DNA of 64,000 nucleotides from Sophora flavescens (Eukaryota; Streptophyta; Magnoliopsida; Fabales; Fabaceae). The translations under genes and the position numbers were made by a program. The stretch lies in assembly GCA_030762895.1 (NCBI GenBank), contig CM061067.1, positions 165,042,518-165,106,517 on the forward strand, written 5' to 3'. Shown here piece by piece: positions 22,481 through 33,328 of this stretch (the stretch's first letter is position 1; every line of letters starts with the position of its first letter). Under the pieces are notes generated by a model. That model made no database searches. It saw nothing but the letters and a program-made list of their open reading frames with translations, and was not told where the DNA came from.

Positions 22481-22631
22481 GACCGGAATTCAAAGATTAA
22501 CCTTAAAAGAAGGAAGGAAGCTGGGCGTACCTGGAGAGTGAGAGGCAGAAAGACAGTTGCAGAGGCTGGAAAGACAAAGCTGAAGAGTGAAGGGAGGTAG
22601 GCTGAGAGGAGGAATAAGGGGAGACTTGGGG

Positions 22632-22646
22632 ATATTTATAGTTGTT
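22632..22646 (-). promoter_or_regulatory. TATA box of the antisense gene (gypsy-1)
   Basis: GATATTTATAG on the plus strand reads CTATAAATATC on the minus strand, about 155 bases before ATG 22480, with a CT-rich stretch between. It is the same as in gypsy-2 at 57695. Confidence 0.6.
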
Positions 22647-22907
22647 ACGGGTGATGGCGCGATCAACGGCCCACGTCCCATCAGGCCCGAAAGGGCGCGA
22701 CTTTTTTATTTCCCCTCATTAAATGGGCGCGAAACCCTAGGGTTTCTTACCCGAAGCGTGCGTAGAAGTACTAGGGGGAATGATTGCTTTCTCTGACAGA
22801 GAGAGAAGACTTGATTGAAATGACAGCTGGGAATGCGGATGCCCGTGTAGCCGAAGAGTCAGCTCGGTTTCATTCTTATCAGCTCTTTCGTTTATTCAAG
22901 CTCGGAG

Positions 22908-22920
22908 CTCGGGGGGCTTG
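22908..22920 (+). other. Polypurine tract of gypsy-1
   Basis: CTCGGGGGGCTTG directly before the 3' LTR, the plus-strand priming site. Gypsy-2 has the same tract at 57415-57430 (complement). Confidence 0.75.
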
Positions 22921-23392
22921 TGTACCGGCCGAGAAGGCAGGGCCGAGGACTCGCTCATATCTTGGATTGACCGAGCTTACCACGGCTATGGACCTTAGCC
23001 CAAACTCCTCCAAAGCCGAGGACATGTCAGCACACCGGGCCAGCCGAGGATAAGTACTCGGACTCGCCCCGCCAGAGAAGTACATCCCGGTCCCTCGCGG
23101 ATCAGTCATAAATGACTGATCCGAATATCACTCCGCATAATCAGGGACCTGATCCTAATATCTCTCCGTACATCTCGGAGCCTGATCCTAATATCTCTTC
23201 GTATATCTCGGAGCTTGATCCTGGAAGATCTCTATAAATAGGGGGCTTACCCCCTCATTCAGAACTACGTTTGCTTTGATTCCCATTTGGATACGTAGGA
23301 GCAGAATCTCAATTCTGTCAAGCACATTCCAAAACACCCCACTAAACCTAGTTCGGCCGAGTATCTCTCATCCGAGGTATTTGGACGGAACA
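22921..23392 (+). repeat. Gypsy-1 3' LTR
   Basis: 472 bp, TGTACCGG..GGAACA, with TATA box at 23231. It differs from the 5' LTR at about seven positions. It is followed by GTACT (23393-23397), which does not match the 5' flank ACACC. Confidence 0.92.
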
Positions 23393-23645
23393 GTACTGTT
23401 AGAAGCTCAATGGTATGGTGGTTTGAAAGAGCGAGAGAGAGAGTCTGTTGCGCGCTCAATTCGCTGAAAGTTTAATTTGCAGATGAAATGAATTCAAGTA
23501 TGCCTAAATATTAAACCAAAAAAAGAAAGGAAGGAAGACACGTAAAGGAGTCAATCACATTAACCCTCCTCTCATTCATCCCATCTAATCTTATTTTCAT
23601 TTAAATCAAACTTTTCAACTAACAAGAATAATAAGAACTAGAGAG
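23393..23645. other. Flank between gypsy-1 and LINE ORF1
   Basis: Purine-rich, with a GAGAGAGAGAG run. It may be LINE 5' UTR. Nothing else is seen. Confidence 0.4.
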
Positions 23646-24674
23646 ATGAGAGAGAAAGAACCTTGGAGAGAAGTGAGAACTAGGTTTAGGTCTGGTTACA
23701 GGGGGAAAAAGAACAACCTCAAATAACAAATCATAACCTTCTCGGTAGGGACGCATCAAAGGTTCTTAACTCAACTTCCTTCTATTTCACCAACTTTCCA
23801 GAAAAATATGGCAGGGTGGAAATGTGGGATGTTTTCAAAAAATGGGGGAGTGTGTGGGAAGTTCATATACCAACCAGGAAGAATAGGTATGGAAATGAGT
23901 TTTGGTTTTGTTAGGTTTAGAGATGTTAGAGATGTGAAATTGCTGGAGAGAAAACTTGATGACATATGGATTGGGTCATACAAACTGAGGGTGAACATCC
24001 CTTAGTTCGACCAAAATAGGGTGGAGGGCAAGGAAAACAACAAGCCTAGGGCACAAAGGCCTGCCAGGAACTACTATGTGAGAATATGATCTTCTTTTGC
24101 AAATGTTGTTACTGGGGCAACATTAAATGGCCAGGAAACAAAGACTGAAATTTTAAAATCGCAAGGGAGGGACAGCAATAATAACTCAGTCATAGATAAC
24201 TGGAGAGGGATGGAGGTTCATGTGGATGAAGGTTATTTGAGTTGGCTGGATGGCAACTTTGTAGCAACGGGACATTATCCAGAGATAGCATTCAATATCC
24301 AAAAGCTTCTACATGAAGAGGGTATGTTCTCTGTAAATGTAGCACCCATGGGTGGCAACATGGTGTTGCTTTCTGCAGAGTCCAAAGAGGAGATACCTGT
24401 GCTGGTAAAGGACTCGGGGGGTTAATTTGAAAAATGGTTTTCGTGTCTTAGGGAATGTAATATGGGCGAGGTTGCAAGGGAGAGGATGACTTGGGTTCAG
24501 ATTTCTGGAGTCCCTCCACATGCTTGGTCAGAGGAATGTTTCAAAAGTCTGGTAGTAGGGAGGTTTGGCAAATTGATTAAGCTGGACCAACCAAGTTTGA
24601 ATGAAATAAAAATCGGTGAGGCCACGTAACAAGGAATCAGGTATTAAAAAAGGAAACCTTGGTAGCAAGGGCGC
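23646..24674 (+). pseudogene. LINE ORF1 (RRM-like nucleic-acid-binding protein), first part, broken
   Basis: ATG 23646 opens MREKEPWREVRTRFRSGYRG. Then, through several frame changes, come the RRM-like stretch (FTNFPEKYGRVEMWDVF, then FGFVRFRDVRD, then LDDIWIGSYKLRVNIP) and further on WVQISGVPPHAWSEECF and GRFGKLIKLD. This order is that of ORF1 in plant L1 LINEs, whose product binds the element RNA. Single-base insertions (for example after GGAAATGAG near 23896) and stops disable it. It is cut at 24674 by copia-1 and resumes at 29633. Confidence 0.8.
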
Positions 24675-24887
24675 TATCAGATGCTATAGCCAATGTAAAA
24701 ACCAATGTAAATAAGCATGTGCATTAATCCAACTCAGATAGTTAGTTAGAAGTTAGTTAGATGGTTGCAAGGTAGTTATATAACTGAATAACTACCCAAA
24801 TGGCTACAGCAGCTATAAATATCAATGATGTAAGTAATCAAAATCAATATACAAGAAAATGAGTTCATTCCATTGCCATATCTAAGA
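24675..24887 (+). repeat. Copia-1 5' LTR
   Basis: 213 bp. It carries two AGTTAGTTAGA-type repeats and CTATAAATATC at 24814, a plausible TATA box. Confidence 0.88.
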
Positions 24888-24990
24888 TGGTCCAAAACTG
24901 AATTCCCTTCTCTTCTTGAATCTTCCTCCTCTTGAACCTCTGAAAAACCTTTCTTCTTCTTCAATCCTCAAGAAGCCTCAAGATCCTTCA

Positions 24991-27900
24991 ATGGCGGCAA
25001 CACAGAGCTCCTACTCAGATTACTTGACAAATCCATTAAATCCCTACTACTGCCATGGCAATGAAACTCCATCTCAACCATTGGTCACGCCTCTTCTTTC
25101 CGGTCCCAATTGTCACACTTGGGCGCGAGCCATGAAAATCGCCCTCATGTCCAAGAACAAGTTGAAAATTGTAGATGGAAGCATTTTGGCTCCTCACACC
25201 ATGGATCCTCTCTATTTTACCTGGGAAAGATGCAATACCATGGTTTTGGCATGGATTCATCGATCGGTCTCCGAATCACTGCTTCAATCAATCTTGTCTC
25301 ATGATAAAGCCTCAGAAGCTTGGAAAGATCTGCAGAGACGATTCTCCCAAGGAGACATATTCAAGATTTCAAGTCTGCAAGAAGAAATTTACAAGATACA
25401 TCAAGGTAACCTTTCAGTTACAGACTATTTCACATAGATCAAAACACTATAGGATGATCTTGAAACCTTTGAACCAATTCCTACTTGCAAATGTTCTATC
25501 GCTTGCACTGTGGTGGTTATGCAACTATGAGAGAATATAGAGATAGAGCACACATAATTCGATTTTTGAGAGGACTGAATGAACAATACTCACATGTGAG
25601 ATCACAAATTATGATGATGAAACCTTTTCCCGATGCTACACAAGCCTTTGCTTTGGTAATTCAACAAGAAAGAGAACCGAATGTTGAACAAATAGATTCA
25701 AATGTGTAAACAAGAGCTTTTGCAGCCAATTCAGATCAACAAAGCAACAACAGTTTTACAATAAGAGAAGTAACTTTGGTAGAGACCGAGGAAGGGGAGG
25801 CCTAGGAAAAGGTCAAAATTCTTCAATCGGCAAGTTGTGCACCTCTTGTGGAAGGAATAATCACACCATAGATACGTGTTTCTTCAAACATGGATTTCCA
25901 CCAGGTTATAAACCAAGAGCTGCAAGATCAGCTTATTCATTGAATACGAGGATTTGAAGAGGATGCGAGATCCTTCCACCGACAATTTTCAGCATCTTGC
26001 CATAGAAAACAGTCCCACTCGGGTGACCAATAATCCTTTAAGTGCTATGTTCACCTCCGAGCAGTATCAAGGACTGCTTGCACTTCCGAAACAAACCAGC
26101 AAAGAGGCATCCACTCCCCATGCTTCCAATCTTGTTCAAACCACTGCATTGAGTGTTAGTCATCCCACAACAAAAAACAGTTCCAACAAAGTGGATCCTA
26201 GACACCGGGGCCACCGATCATTTCACTTGCAATCTGTCAAATTACTCCACTTATCATAGCATTATGCCAATTTCTGTTAACTTGCCTGATGGTAGTATGA
26301 TCACTACTTCTGTTTCTGGCACAGTCTCATTGTCTCAGTCATTAGTTTTGTTGGATGTTCTTTTCATTCCTAATTTCAAAGTAAACTTAATTTCAGTAAC
26401 TAAATTATTGCATAGCCTTGACTGTTTTCTTGTCTTCAACACTAATGGTTGCCTTATCCAAAGTAACTCCAACCAGAAGATGATTGGTTCTGCTAAGCAG
26501 CAAGGAGGATTGTATGTGCTAGAATCTCCAACTCAGTTGGTACTTCCTCACTCTATCTGCAATGCCTCAACTGAATAGGCCAAGGCCGCAGCATTGTGGC
26601 ACAGAAGATTAGGACATATACCTAGTACAAAGATGCAAATAATGTCTAGTCAATTTCCCTTTATACCCAAATATACTATGCAACCCTGTGATGTATGCCA
26701 TTATGCCAAACAAAGAAAACTTCCCTTCTCCTCAAGTGACACTCATTCTACTCGAGCATTTGATATATTGCATGCTGATATTTGGGGTCCTTACTCTACT
26801 GTTTCTATTCATGGCCATAGATATTTCCTCACTCTTGTATATGATTTCTCTAGATTCACTTGGGTAATTCTGATGAAAACCAAAGCAGAAACCAGAAATC
26901 ACATCCAAAACTTCATTTCACATGTTGAAAACAAGTTCAACCAAAGATTAAAGATTCTCAGGTCAGATAATGGCCAAGAGTTCTTGATGAATGACTATTT
27001 CCAAAGGAAAGGAATTTTGCATCAAACTACTTGTGTTGAGACTCCCCAACAAAATGGGGTTGTAGAGAGAAAACACCAACATATTTTAAATATAGCTAGG
27101 GCCCTCTATTTTCAGGCCAATATTCCTTCTCAATTGTGGTGCTTCACCATTACACATGCTGTCCATATTCTTAACAAAATACCTACACCTGTTCTTGGCA
27201 ATAAGTCCCCATATGAATTACTGCATCACAAGCCACCTATTCTGATGCACCTTAAAGTCTTTGGCTGCCTAGCCTATGCCGCAACTCTCCAAAATAACAG
27301 AACAAATTTTCTCCAAGATCAAGGAAGTCTATGTTTCTAGGATATAAAGAAGGCACCAAAGGCTATGTACTATATGATCTAAACACTCGAGAGATCTTCA
27401 CCACAAGGCATGACATATTCTTTGAAGACTTCCTTCCTTTCATAAATCAATCAACCTCAACTTCAGCCACAGAACCTATTCCCTTGCCATGTTCTTTCCC
27501 TGACACCAGCTCAGATTCCATTCCCCTAGTTCCTCCATTACCTGATCCTTCTCAAATACCACCACAAACTGAAGACCCTCATCCCACCACATCTCCAAAC
27601 CAAGCCCCTATGACCTCTCCTATCCCTATCCCCACTTCTGAGCCTCGGAATCTGTTGCCCCGCCACGGTCGGGCATTCTACTAGAGTGAGGCAGCAACCA
27701 TCATACCCGAGACACTATCACCGCAATCTATCCTCTACTAGCAAAGATCGATCATGGTCAGGTAACTCCAATTCCTCTTGCCTTTATCCTCTTGAGTCAG
27801 TACTATCCTATTCAAATTTCTCTAGTGCATATAAAAACTTTTGTCTATCTGTCCATGCCATCCCTGAACCACAATCCTATAAGGAAGCCTCTAAGATGGA

Positions 27901-29395
27901 ATGTTGACAGAAAGCAATGCACTATGAAATCTCTGTTTTGGAAGAAAATAACACTTGGAAGCTTGTTGATTTGCTCTTTGGAAACACCCTATAGGCTGTA
28001 AGTGGGTGTACAAAGTCAAGTATCGAGCGGATGGCACTATTGTGAGATACAAGGCACGCTTGGTAGCTAAAGGCTATACTCAAATGGAGGGAGTAGACTA
28101 TTTCGACACATTTTCACCTGTTGCAAAGCTAACAGTAAGGATCCTCCAAGCCATTGCCTCGGCTAAAGGATGGCTTCTTGAGCAGTTGGATGTCAACAAT
28201 GCATTTTTGCATGGTGACCTTCATGAAGATGTCTACATGGATCTGCCACCTGGCTTCAAATCTCCCAAACCACATCAAGTGTGCAAACTGCAAAAGTCAC
28301 TGTATGGCCTCAAACAGGCTAGCCGACAATGGTATTCCAAACTTTCTCATGCCTTGCTCTCACTCCAATATGTTCAATCCTCTACTGATCACTCTCTTTT
28401 CATTAAGAAGCAAGGAGACTCCTTCACTGCCCTACTCGTTTATGTAGATGATATTGTGTTAGCTGGAAATGACATCTCTGAAATTGGTGCAGTCAAAAGG
28501 TTCCTTGATCAGTAATTCAAAATCAAAGACCTTGGTTCTCTAAGATTCTTCCTCGGCTTAGAAATCTCAAGGACTAAATCAGGCATCCTCCTAAACCAGA
28601 GGAAATATGCCTTAGAAATATTATCTGACAGTGGCTTGCTTGGCACGAAACCTATCACCACACCTATGGATTCTGCCACCTGATTGCAACAGGATGATGG
28701 TTCTCCATGTAATGACCCCTCTAGTTACAGAAGACTCGTTGGAAGGCTCTTGTACTTAACAACCTCTAGACCTGATATATGCTTTGTTGTCCAACAACTT
28801 AGCCAATTTGTTTCCAACCCTATGGAGTCCCATTTCTCAGCTGCTATCCGAATCCTAAAGTACCTCAAAGCATCCCCTGCTAAAGGTCTTTTCTTTCCAG
28901 CAAACTCAGACCTCAAGATCACTGGTTTTGCTGACTCAGATTGGGCAGGATGTGTGGACACTAGAGGGAGCATCACCGGTTACTGTGTCTACATTGGTTC
29001 CTCCTTAGTTGCTTGGAAATCCAAGAAGTAATCCACAGTTAGTCGCTCCTCTTCAGAGGCTGAGTACCGAGCTTTAGCAGCTCTCACATGTGAGTTACAA
29101 TGGATGCATTACCTTCTTCACGATCTCCTCCTTCCTACCAGCACTCCATACACAGTTTATTGTGACAACAAATCAGCAATTTACTTAGCTCACAATCCAG
29201 CCTTCCACGAGAGAACCAAGCACATTGAAATTGATTGTCATCTTATTCGGGAGAAGATCCACACTGGCCTCATTCATCTATTGCCGATCCCTTCCAATGC
29301 TCAACTTGCTGACATCTTCACCAAAGCTCTACCTTCGGCCACATTCCAATCCACAATGGGCAAGTTGGGCTTGCTCAATGTGCACAGTCCAACTT
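24991..29395 (+). pseudogene. Copia-1 gag-pol polyprotein, broken
   Basis: ATG 24991 starts MAATQSSYSDYLTNPLNP, a UBN2-type gag, stopped at 25435 and continuing in other frames (LRGLNEQYSHVRSQIM at 25570). The protease site is at 26200 (ILDTGATDHFTCN). Integrase 26594-27340: LWHRRLGHIPS, DILHADIWGPY, LRSDNGQEF, PQQNGVVERKHQ. RT 27990-28560 with CKWVYKVKYRADG, LDVNNAFLHGDLHEDVYM and catalytic YVDDIVLAGND at about 28441. RNase H 28684-29390 with SEAEYRALAA, CDNKSAIYLAHNP and TKHIEIDCHLIREKI. Stops at 25435, 26576, 27904, 28513 and 29029 and several shifts show long inactivity. Confidence 0.9.
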
Positions 29396-29397
29396 GT

Positions 29398-29415
29398 GGG
29401 GGGGGGGGGGGGGGG
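29398..29415 (+). repeat. G18 homopolymer serving as copia-1 polypurine tract
   Basis: Eighteen consecutive G between CTTGT and the 3' LTR. A G-rich tract is expected here; a pure run this long is unusual and prone to length error. Confidence 0.7.
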
Positions 29416-29627
29416 TATCAGATGTTATAGCCAATGTAAAACCCAATGTAAATAAGCACGTGCATTAATCCACTCAGATAGTTAGTTAGAAGTTAGTTAG
29501 ATGGTTGCAAGGTAGTTATATAACTGAATAACTACCCAAATGGCTACAGTAGCTATAAATATCATTTATGTAAGTAATCAAAATCAATATACAAGAAAAT
29601 GAGTTCATTCCATTTCCATATCCAAGA
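29416..29627 (+). repeat. Copia-1 3' LTR
   Basis: 212 bp, TATCAGATGT..CCAAGA, followed by target duplication GGCGC. Confidence 0.88.
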
Positions 29628-29632
29628 GGCGC

Positions 29633-30235
29633 TTTGGCAAAACTGATCAAAGGACCTATTTCCGGAAGTCTTATGCTCAAGGCAAAAGTTTTCCAGAGAA
29701 AAATGAAGGACGTGGCGGCCCTATCAAATGGGGTGGGGCGGAATGAGCTTAAGAGAAAAGAAGTTGCTGGTAGGAAGGGGCGTGGTAAAAAGGCAAACAA
29801 ATTGGCTAACAAAAAAGTGTTATCCATTGAGGTTAGTCAATCTATTTCTGATACTCATTAGAAATAGAAATGGTGTAATTGTGAATTCTGACTTGGTTTT
29901 GGAGGCAAAAAAAAATCATGGATATTGGAAAGAATATGGGTGTAGTGCCAAGAGGTGATGAAGGAGTAATTATTGAAAAACTAGTTGAAATGGAAACAAG
30001 AGATATGGTTCTTTGTAAGAAGAATCGAAACATTGAGGGTGGGGAGGGAGCCATAGCAGGTTTTTAATAAGGATCACGTCATATAACATTCGGGGTTGGG
30101 GGTGTCAAAAAAGCAGTAATTAGAAACTTAGCTCGGAAGGAAAACTTAGATTTTATTTGTATTCAAGAGACTAAAATGGAAATGATCGATCAAAGGTTGT
30201 GTCAAGTTCTTTGGGGGCTTGGTGAAGTGGGTTGG
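29633..30235 (+). pseudogene. LINE ORF1 end and start of ORF2 endonuclease, broken
   Basis: After the copia-1 3' duplication the LINE resumes with a Lys/Arg-rich ORF1 tail (KRKEVAGRKGRGKKANKLAN). ORF2 opens near 30070 with the apurinic-type endonuclease start (ITSYNIRG, KAVIRNLARKENLDFICIQE, where QET is the catalytic Glu motif), spread over two frames. It is cut at 30235 by copia-2, and 30231-30235 is the duplication GTTGG. Confidence 0.78.
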
Positions 30236-30944
30236 TGTTGGGTGGGTCACTCCCAAGTGGGTCCCACTTCAACTTTGAAAGAAAAAAAAGGTAATAATAA
30301 AAGGTTGTTAATGAGCCAAGCCCATGTGGTATTAAGAAAAAAAATGAAACTAAAAGTTCAAATAAGAAAGAAAGAAAGGGTTTTAGTGTGTGTGTGCCAC
30401 TGACGTGAAAGAGAAAAAAAAAAGAGAAACAGAGGAGAGGCTGCAATGGCGGCAGGGAGGAGAAGAAGAATAGGGAGGAACTTTGTGCTCTTCATCAGAT
30501 GAGTAAACTATCTCCATTCTTTATGAAATTTTAGTATGTTGTTCCTGGTGTTGAGAGCAATATTTTGATATCATTATATTGTTGGTTTGCCTTCTCTTTG
30601 AGCTGAGTTGTTATACCCATTGTTGTGGGGTTTCTCTCTTGTTGCTTGCTTGTATCCACCTTTTGGGTGATGTGTTGTTGATTTGGTGTTCCCTAGTATT
30701 TCTAGGAAGACTTGGTGTACCCAATATTATTTATAGTGGAAGTTTTTGCTGGACTTGGTCCCGTGGTTTTTATCCCTACACTGTGGAGTTTTCCACGTTA
30801 AGAATTGTGGTGTCATTGCTGTTTATTTTTCTGCCGTTGATATTATCCTATGGAAGAATATTTTGTTGTGCCTATTTATTTGCACAGGTGAAGGGAAAAA
30901 TATTTGCTTCATTAGAGATTGTTATCTCTGGTTTTTTCCCATCA
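30236..30944 (+). repeat. Copia-2 5' LTR
   Basis: 709 bp. Frames of 146 and 72 codons inside it are shared with the 3' LTR and are read-through of non-coding LTR, not genes. Confidence 0.94.
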
Positions 30945-30987
30945 AACTGGTATCAAGAGCTTAGGTTGTTTTGTACTGTGCATTTAA

Positions 30988-33222
30988 ATGGAGGAAAATC
31001 AAGGGCCAAATATGATTAAGTTGAACTCTACAAATTATACACTTTGGAAGACCCTCATGGAAGATATGTTATACATCAAAGACTTGTATGATCCCATTGA
31101 GGGCGACACTGCTCGACCCAAGGATAAAAATGAAAGTTATTGGAAGAAGATGAATAGAAAGACAGTTGCTTTGATTAGGCAGTGGCTGGATTTGAGTGTA
31201 TATCCTCATGTAGACACAGAAACAGATGCCCAGAAAATGTGGAAGAAGTTGGCCGAGCTGTATGAGCGGAAGAATGTGCAAAATAAAGCATTTCTGATCC
31301 GGAAGCTGGTGAATATGAAATACAAAGAAGGGGATTCAATGGCAGAGCATATGAGTATTTTTCAGAATACTGTGAATCAGTTGACAACAGCAGATATTAA
31401 ATTAGATGATGAGTTGCAAGCCTTGTTGTTGCTTAGTTCCTTGCCCGACACTTGGGAAGTTCTGGTTGTGACATTGACTAACTCAGCTCCTAATGGGAAG
31501 TTGACAATGTCAATGGTAAAAGAGAGCATGTTGAATGAAGAAGCTAGAAGAAAGGAGCGTGGTTTGAATGGTACCTCCACTCAGTCAGAAGCACTAGTTG
31601 CAGAGTCACGGGGGAGAAGTCAAACCAGACATTTCCATAAGCATGAAAAATCTGACAGTCGTTGCCAGTCAAGAAGCAAGTCCAGGACTAGAAAAGAAGT
31701 GAAATGTTATCATTGTGGCAAGGTGGGACACATCAAAAAACAATGCAGGTTCCTAAAGAGAGAGAGGTCAAGAGAAAGAGATGAAGACAAAGAAAAGAAA
31801 AATGATAAAGACACAACTGCGGTTGCATCTGATAGTGATGTTTACATTGTCTGTGATGATAATTCTATAAATCTAGCATGCCATGATTCCAGTTGGATTG
31901 TTGATTCTGGAGCCTCATACCATGTCACTCCTAGGCATGATTTCTTCTCATCTTATACTGCTGGTGATTTTGGCACAGTTAAAATGGGAAATGAAGGGGT
32001 ATGTAAAATTGTTGGTATAGGAGATGTTTGGATTGAAACTAGCATTGGGTGCAAGCTGCAATTGAAGAATGTCAGACATGTTCCAGATATCCGTCTCAAC
32101 TTGATTTATGTTAAAGCATTGGACATTGAGGGTTATCATACTTACTTTGGTGGTGGCATATGCAAGCTCACCAAAGGGTCACTAGTGGTGGCAAAAGAAG
32201 AAAGCCTCACTACTCTCTACAGGATGCCTGGAAAGTTAAGCAAGGAGGAAGTGAATGCATTTGAAGATGCTTCTTCTGATTTGTGGCATATGCGCCTTGG
32301 TCACTTAAGTGAGAAAGGACTCAACATCCTTGCCAGGAAAAATTCTCTTCCTATGAAAGGTACACCTTTAAATACTTGCTCTCATTGTTTTGTTGGAAAA
32401 CAACATAGAATTTCATTTCGTAGTTCTGGTCCTCATAGGAGGCCAAATGTTCTTGATTTAGTCCATACTGATGTTTGCACTATGGATTGTAAGTCTCTTG
32501 GTGGTGCTTCATACTTTGTTACTTTTATTGATGATCACTCTAGAAAAGTGTGGGATTTTGCTTTGAAATCTAAAGACCAGGTACTTGGTGTCTTCAAGCA
32601 CTTTCATGCAAGTGTTGAAAGAGAAAAAGGAAGCAAGTTGAAATGTGTCCGAGCAGATAATGGTGGTGAATACAGGGGTCCGTTTGAAGAATATTGTAAA
32701 GAACATGGAATCAGGCTTGAGAAGACAGTTCCAAAGACACCTCAACATAATGGAGTTGCAGAGAGAACGAACCGTACCATTAATGACAGAATCAGGTGTA
32801 TGCTCTCTCTTGCAAAATTACCCAAATCCTTTTGGGGTGAAGCAATGAGAACTGCAGTGGATTTGATCAACCTTTCTCCTTCTGTGCCACTAGATGGTGA
32901 TGTTCCAAACAGAGTATGGACAGGGAAAGATGTCTCTTATAGTCATTTGAGAGTGTTTGGCTGCAGGACTTTTGTTCACATTCCAAGAGATGAGAGGTCA
33001 AAGCTTGATGGAAAATCCAAACAATGTGTCTTCCTGGGTTATGGTCATGAAGAGTTTGGTTATAGACTCTGGGATCCAGCTGACAGAAAAATTATCAGAA
33101 GCCGGGATGTGATATTTCTTGAAGACCAAACCATTGAAGATTTTGAGAAAGCTGAAAAAAGTAAAACCGCCGCCGTGGTTATATTGATGTTGTGCCTAAA
33201 CCCCCACTGGAACTCTTGTTGA
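30988..33222 (+). CDS. Copia-2 gag, protease and integrase, 744 codons
   Basis: Starts at the first ATG after the primer site (MEENQGPNMIKLNSTNYTLW). Gag occupies residues 1-235. The zinc knuckle CYHCGKVGHIKKQC is at about 239, and an Arg/Ser-rich stretch precedes it. The aspartic protease site WIVDSGASYHV is at about 303. The GAG-pre-integrase motif LWHMRLGHLSEKG is near 431. Integrase core has D in HTDVC (~492), D in RADNGGEY (~555) and E in NGVAERTNRT (~592), with correct spacing. The frame runs out at 33222 after one shift near 33170-33200; the next part follows in another frame. Apart from that shift the reading is clean, unlike the neighbouring elements. Confidence 0.93.
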   Translation: MEENQGPNMIKLNSTNYTLWKTLMEDMLYIKDLYDPIEGDTARPKDKNESYWKKMNRKTVALIRQWLDLSVYPHVDTETDAQKMWKKLAELYERKNVQNKAFLIRKLVNMKYKEGDSMAEHMSIFQNTVNQLTTADIKLDDELQALLLLSSLPDTWEVLVVTLTNSAPNGKLTMSMVKESMLNEEARRKERGLNGTSTQSEALVAESRGRSQTRHFHKHEKSDSRCQSRSKSRTRKEVKCYHCGKVGHIKKQCRFLKRERSRERDEDKEKKNDKDTTAVASDSDVYIVCDDNSINLACHDSSWIVDSGASYHVTPRHDFFSSYTAGDFGTVKMGNEGVCKIVGIGDVWIETSIGCKLQLKNVRHVPDIRLNLIYVKALDIEGYHTYFGGGICKLTKGSLVVAKEESLTTLYRMPGKLSKEEVNAFEDASSDLWHMRLGHLSEKGLNILARKNSLPMKGTPLNTCSHCFVGKQHRISFRSSGPHRRPNVLDLVHTDVCTMDCKSLGGASYFVTFIDDHSRKVWDFALKSKDQVLGVFKHFHASVEREKGSKLKCVRADNGGEYRGPFEEYCKEHGIRLEKTVPKTPQHNGVAERTNRTINDRIRCMLSLAKLPKSFWGEAMRTAVDLINLSPSVPLDGDVPNRVWTGKDVSYSHLRVFGCRTFVHIPRDERSKLDGKSKQCVFLGYGHEEFGYRLWDPADRKIIRSRDVIFLEDQTIEDFEKAEKSKTAAVVILMLCLNPHWNSC

Positions 33223-33328
33223 AGGGGGAGATACACAGGTAGATGATGGGAATGCAAATGATGACCCTACACCTCACCATGATGAACCAGTTGAAGAGGT
33301 TCCATTTGAGCCACCAGTTGAGCCTCAG

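Larger units (their letters stand above)
12602..23392 (+). mobile_element. Gypsy-1: Tat-type Ty3/gypsy LTR retrotransposon, full structure, decayed coding
   Basis: Order: LTR 12602-13073, primer site TGGCGCCGTCTGTGGG at 13076, gag, protease, RT, RNase H, second RNase H, integrase (to 18511), 48 bp tandem array, conserved hairpin, antisense gene (22480 to about 20415), polypurine tract CTCGGGGGGCTTG, LTR 22921-23392. The second RNase H after the usual one and the antisense gene before the 3' LTR are features described for the Tat/Retand group. The two LTRs differ at about 7 of 472 positions by eye. The 5' flank is ACACC but the 3' flank is GTACT; the mismatch is explained by exchange with gypsy-2. 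Confidence 0.93.
24675..29627 (+). mobile_element. Copia-1: Ty1/copia retrotransposon, decayed, inside LINE ORF1
   Basis: Direct LTRs of 213 and 212 bp (24675-24887, 29416-29627; about nine differences) bounded by the target duplication GGCGC at 24670-24674 and 29628-29632. Internal order gag, integrase, RT, RNase H, typical of copia. The LTR limits set by both the duplication and the repeat identity give ends TATCAG..AAGA rather than TG..CA. An 18-base G run directly precedes the 3' LTR. Confidence 0.92.

Noticed and set aside
30579..31019. 146-codon frame, also seen at 35341-35820
   Set aside because: Lies in the copia-2 LTRs, overlaps the primer site, has no domain, and is duplicated only because the LTR is.
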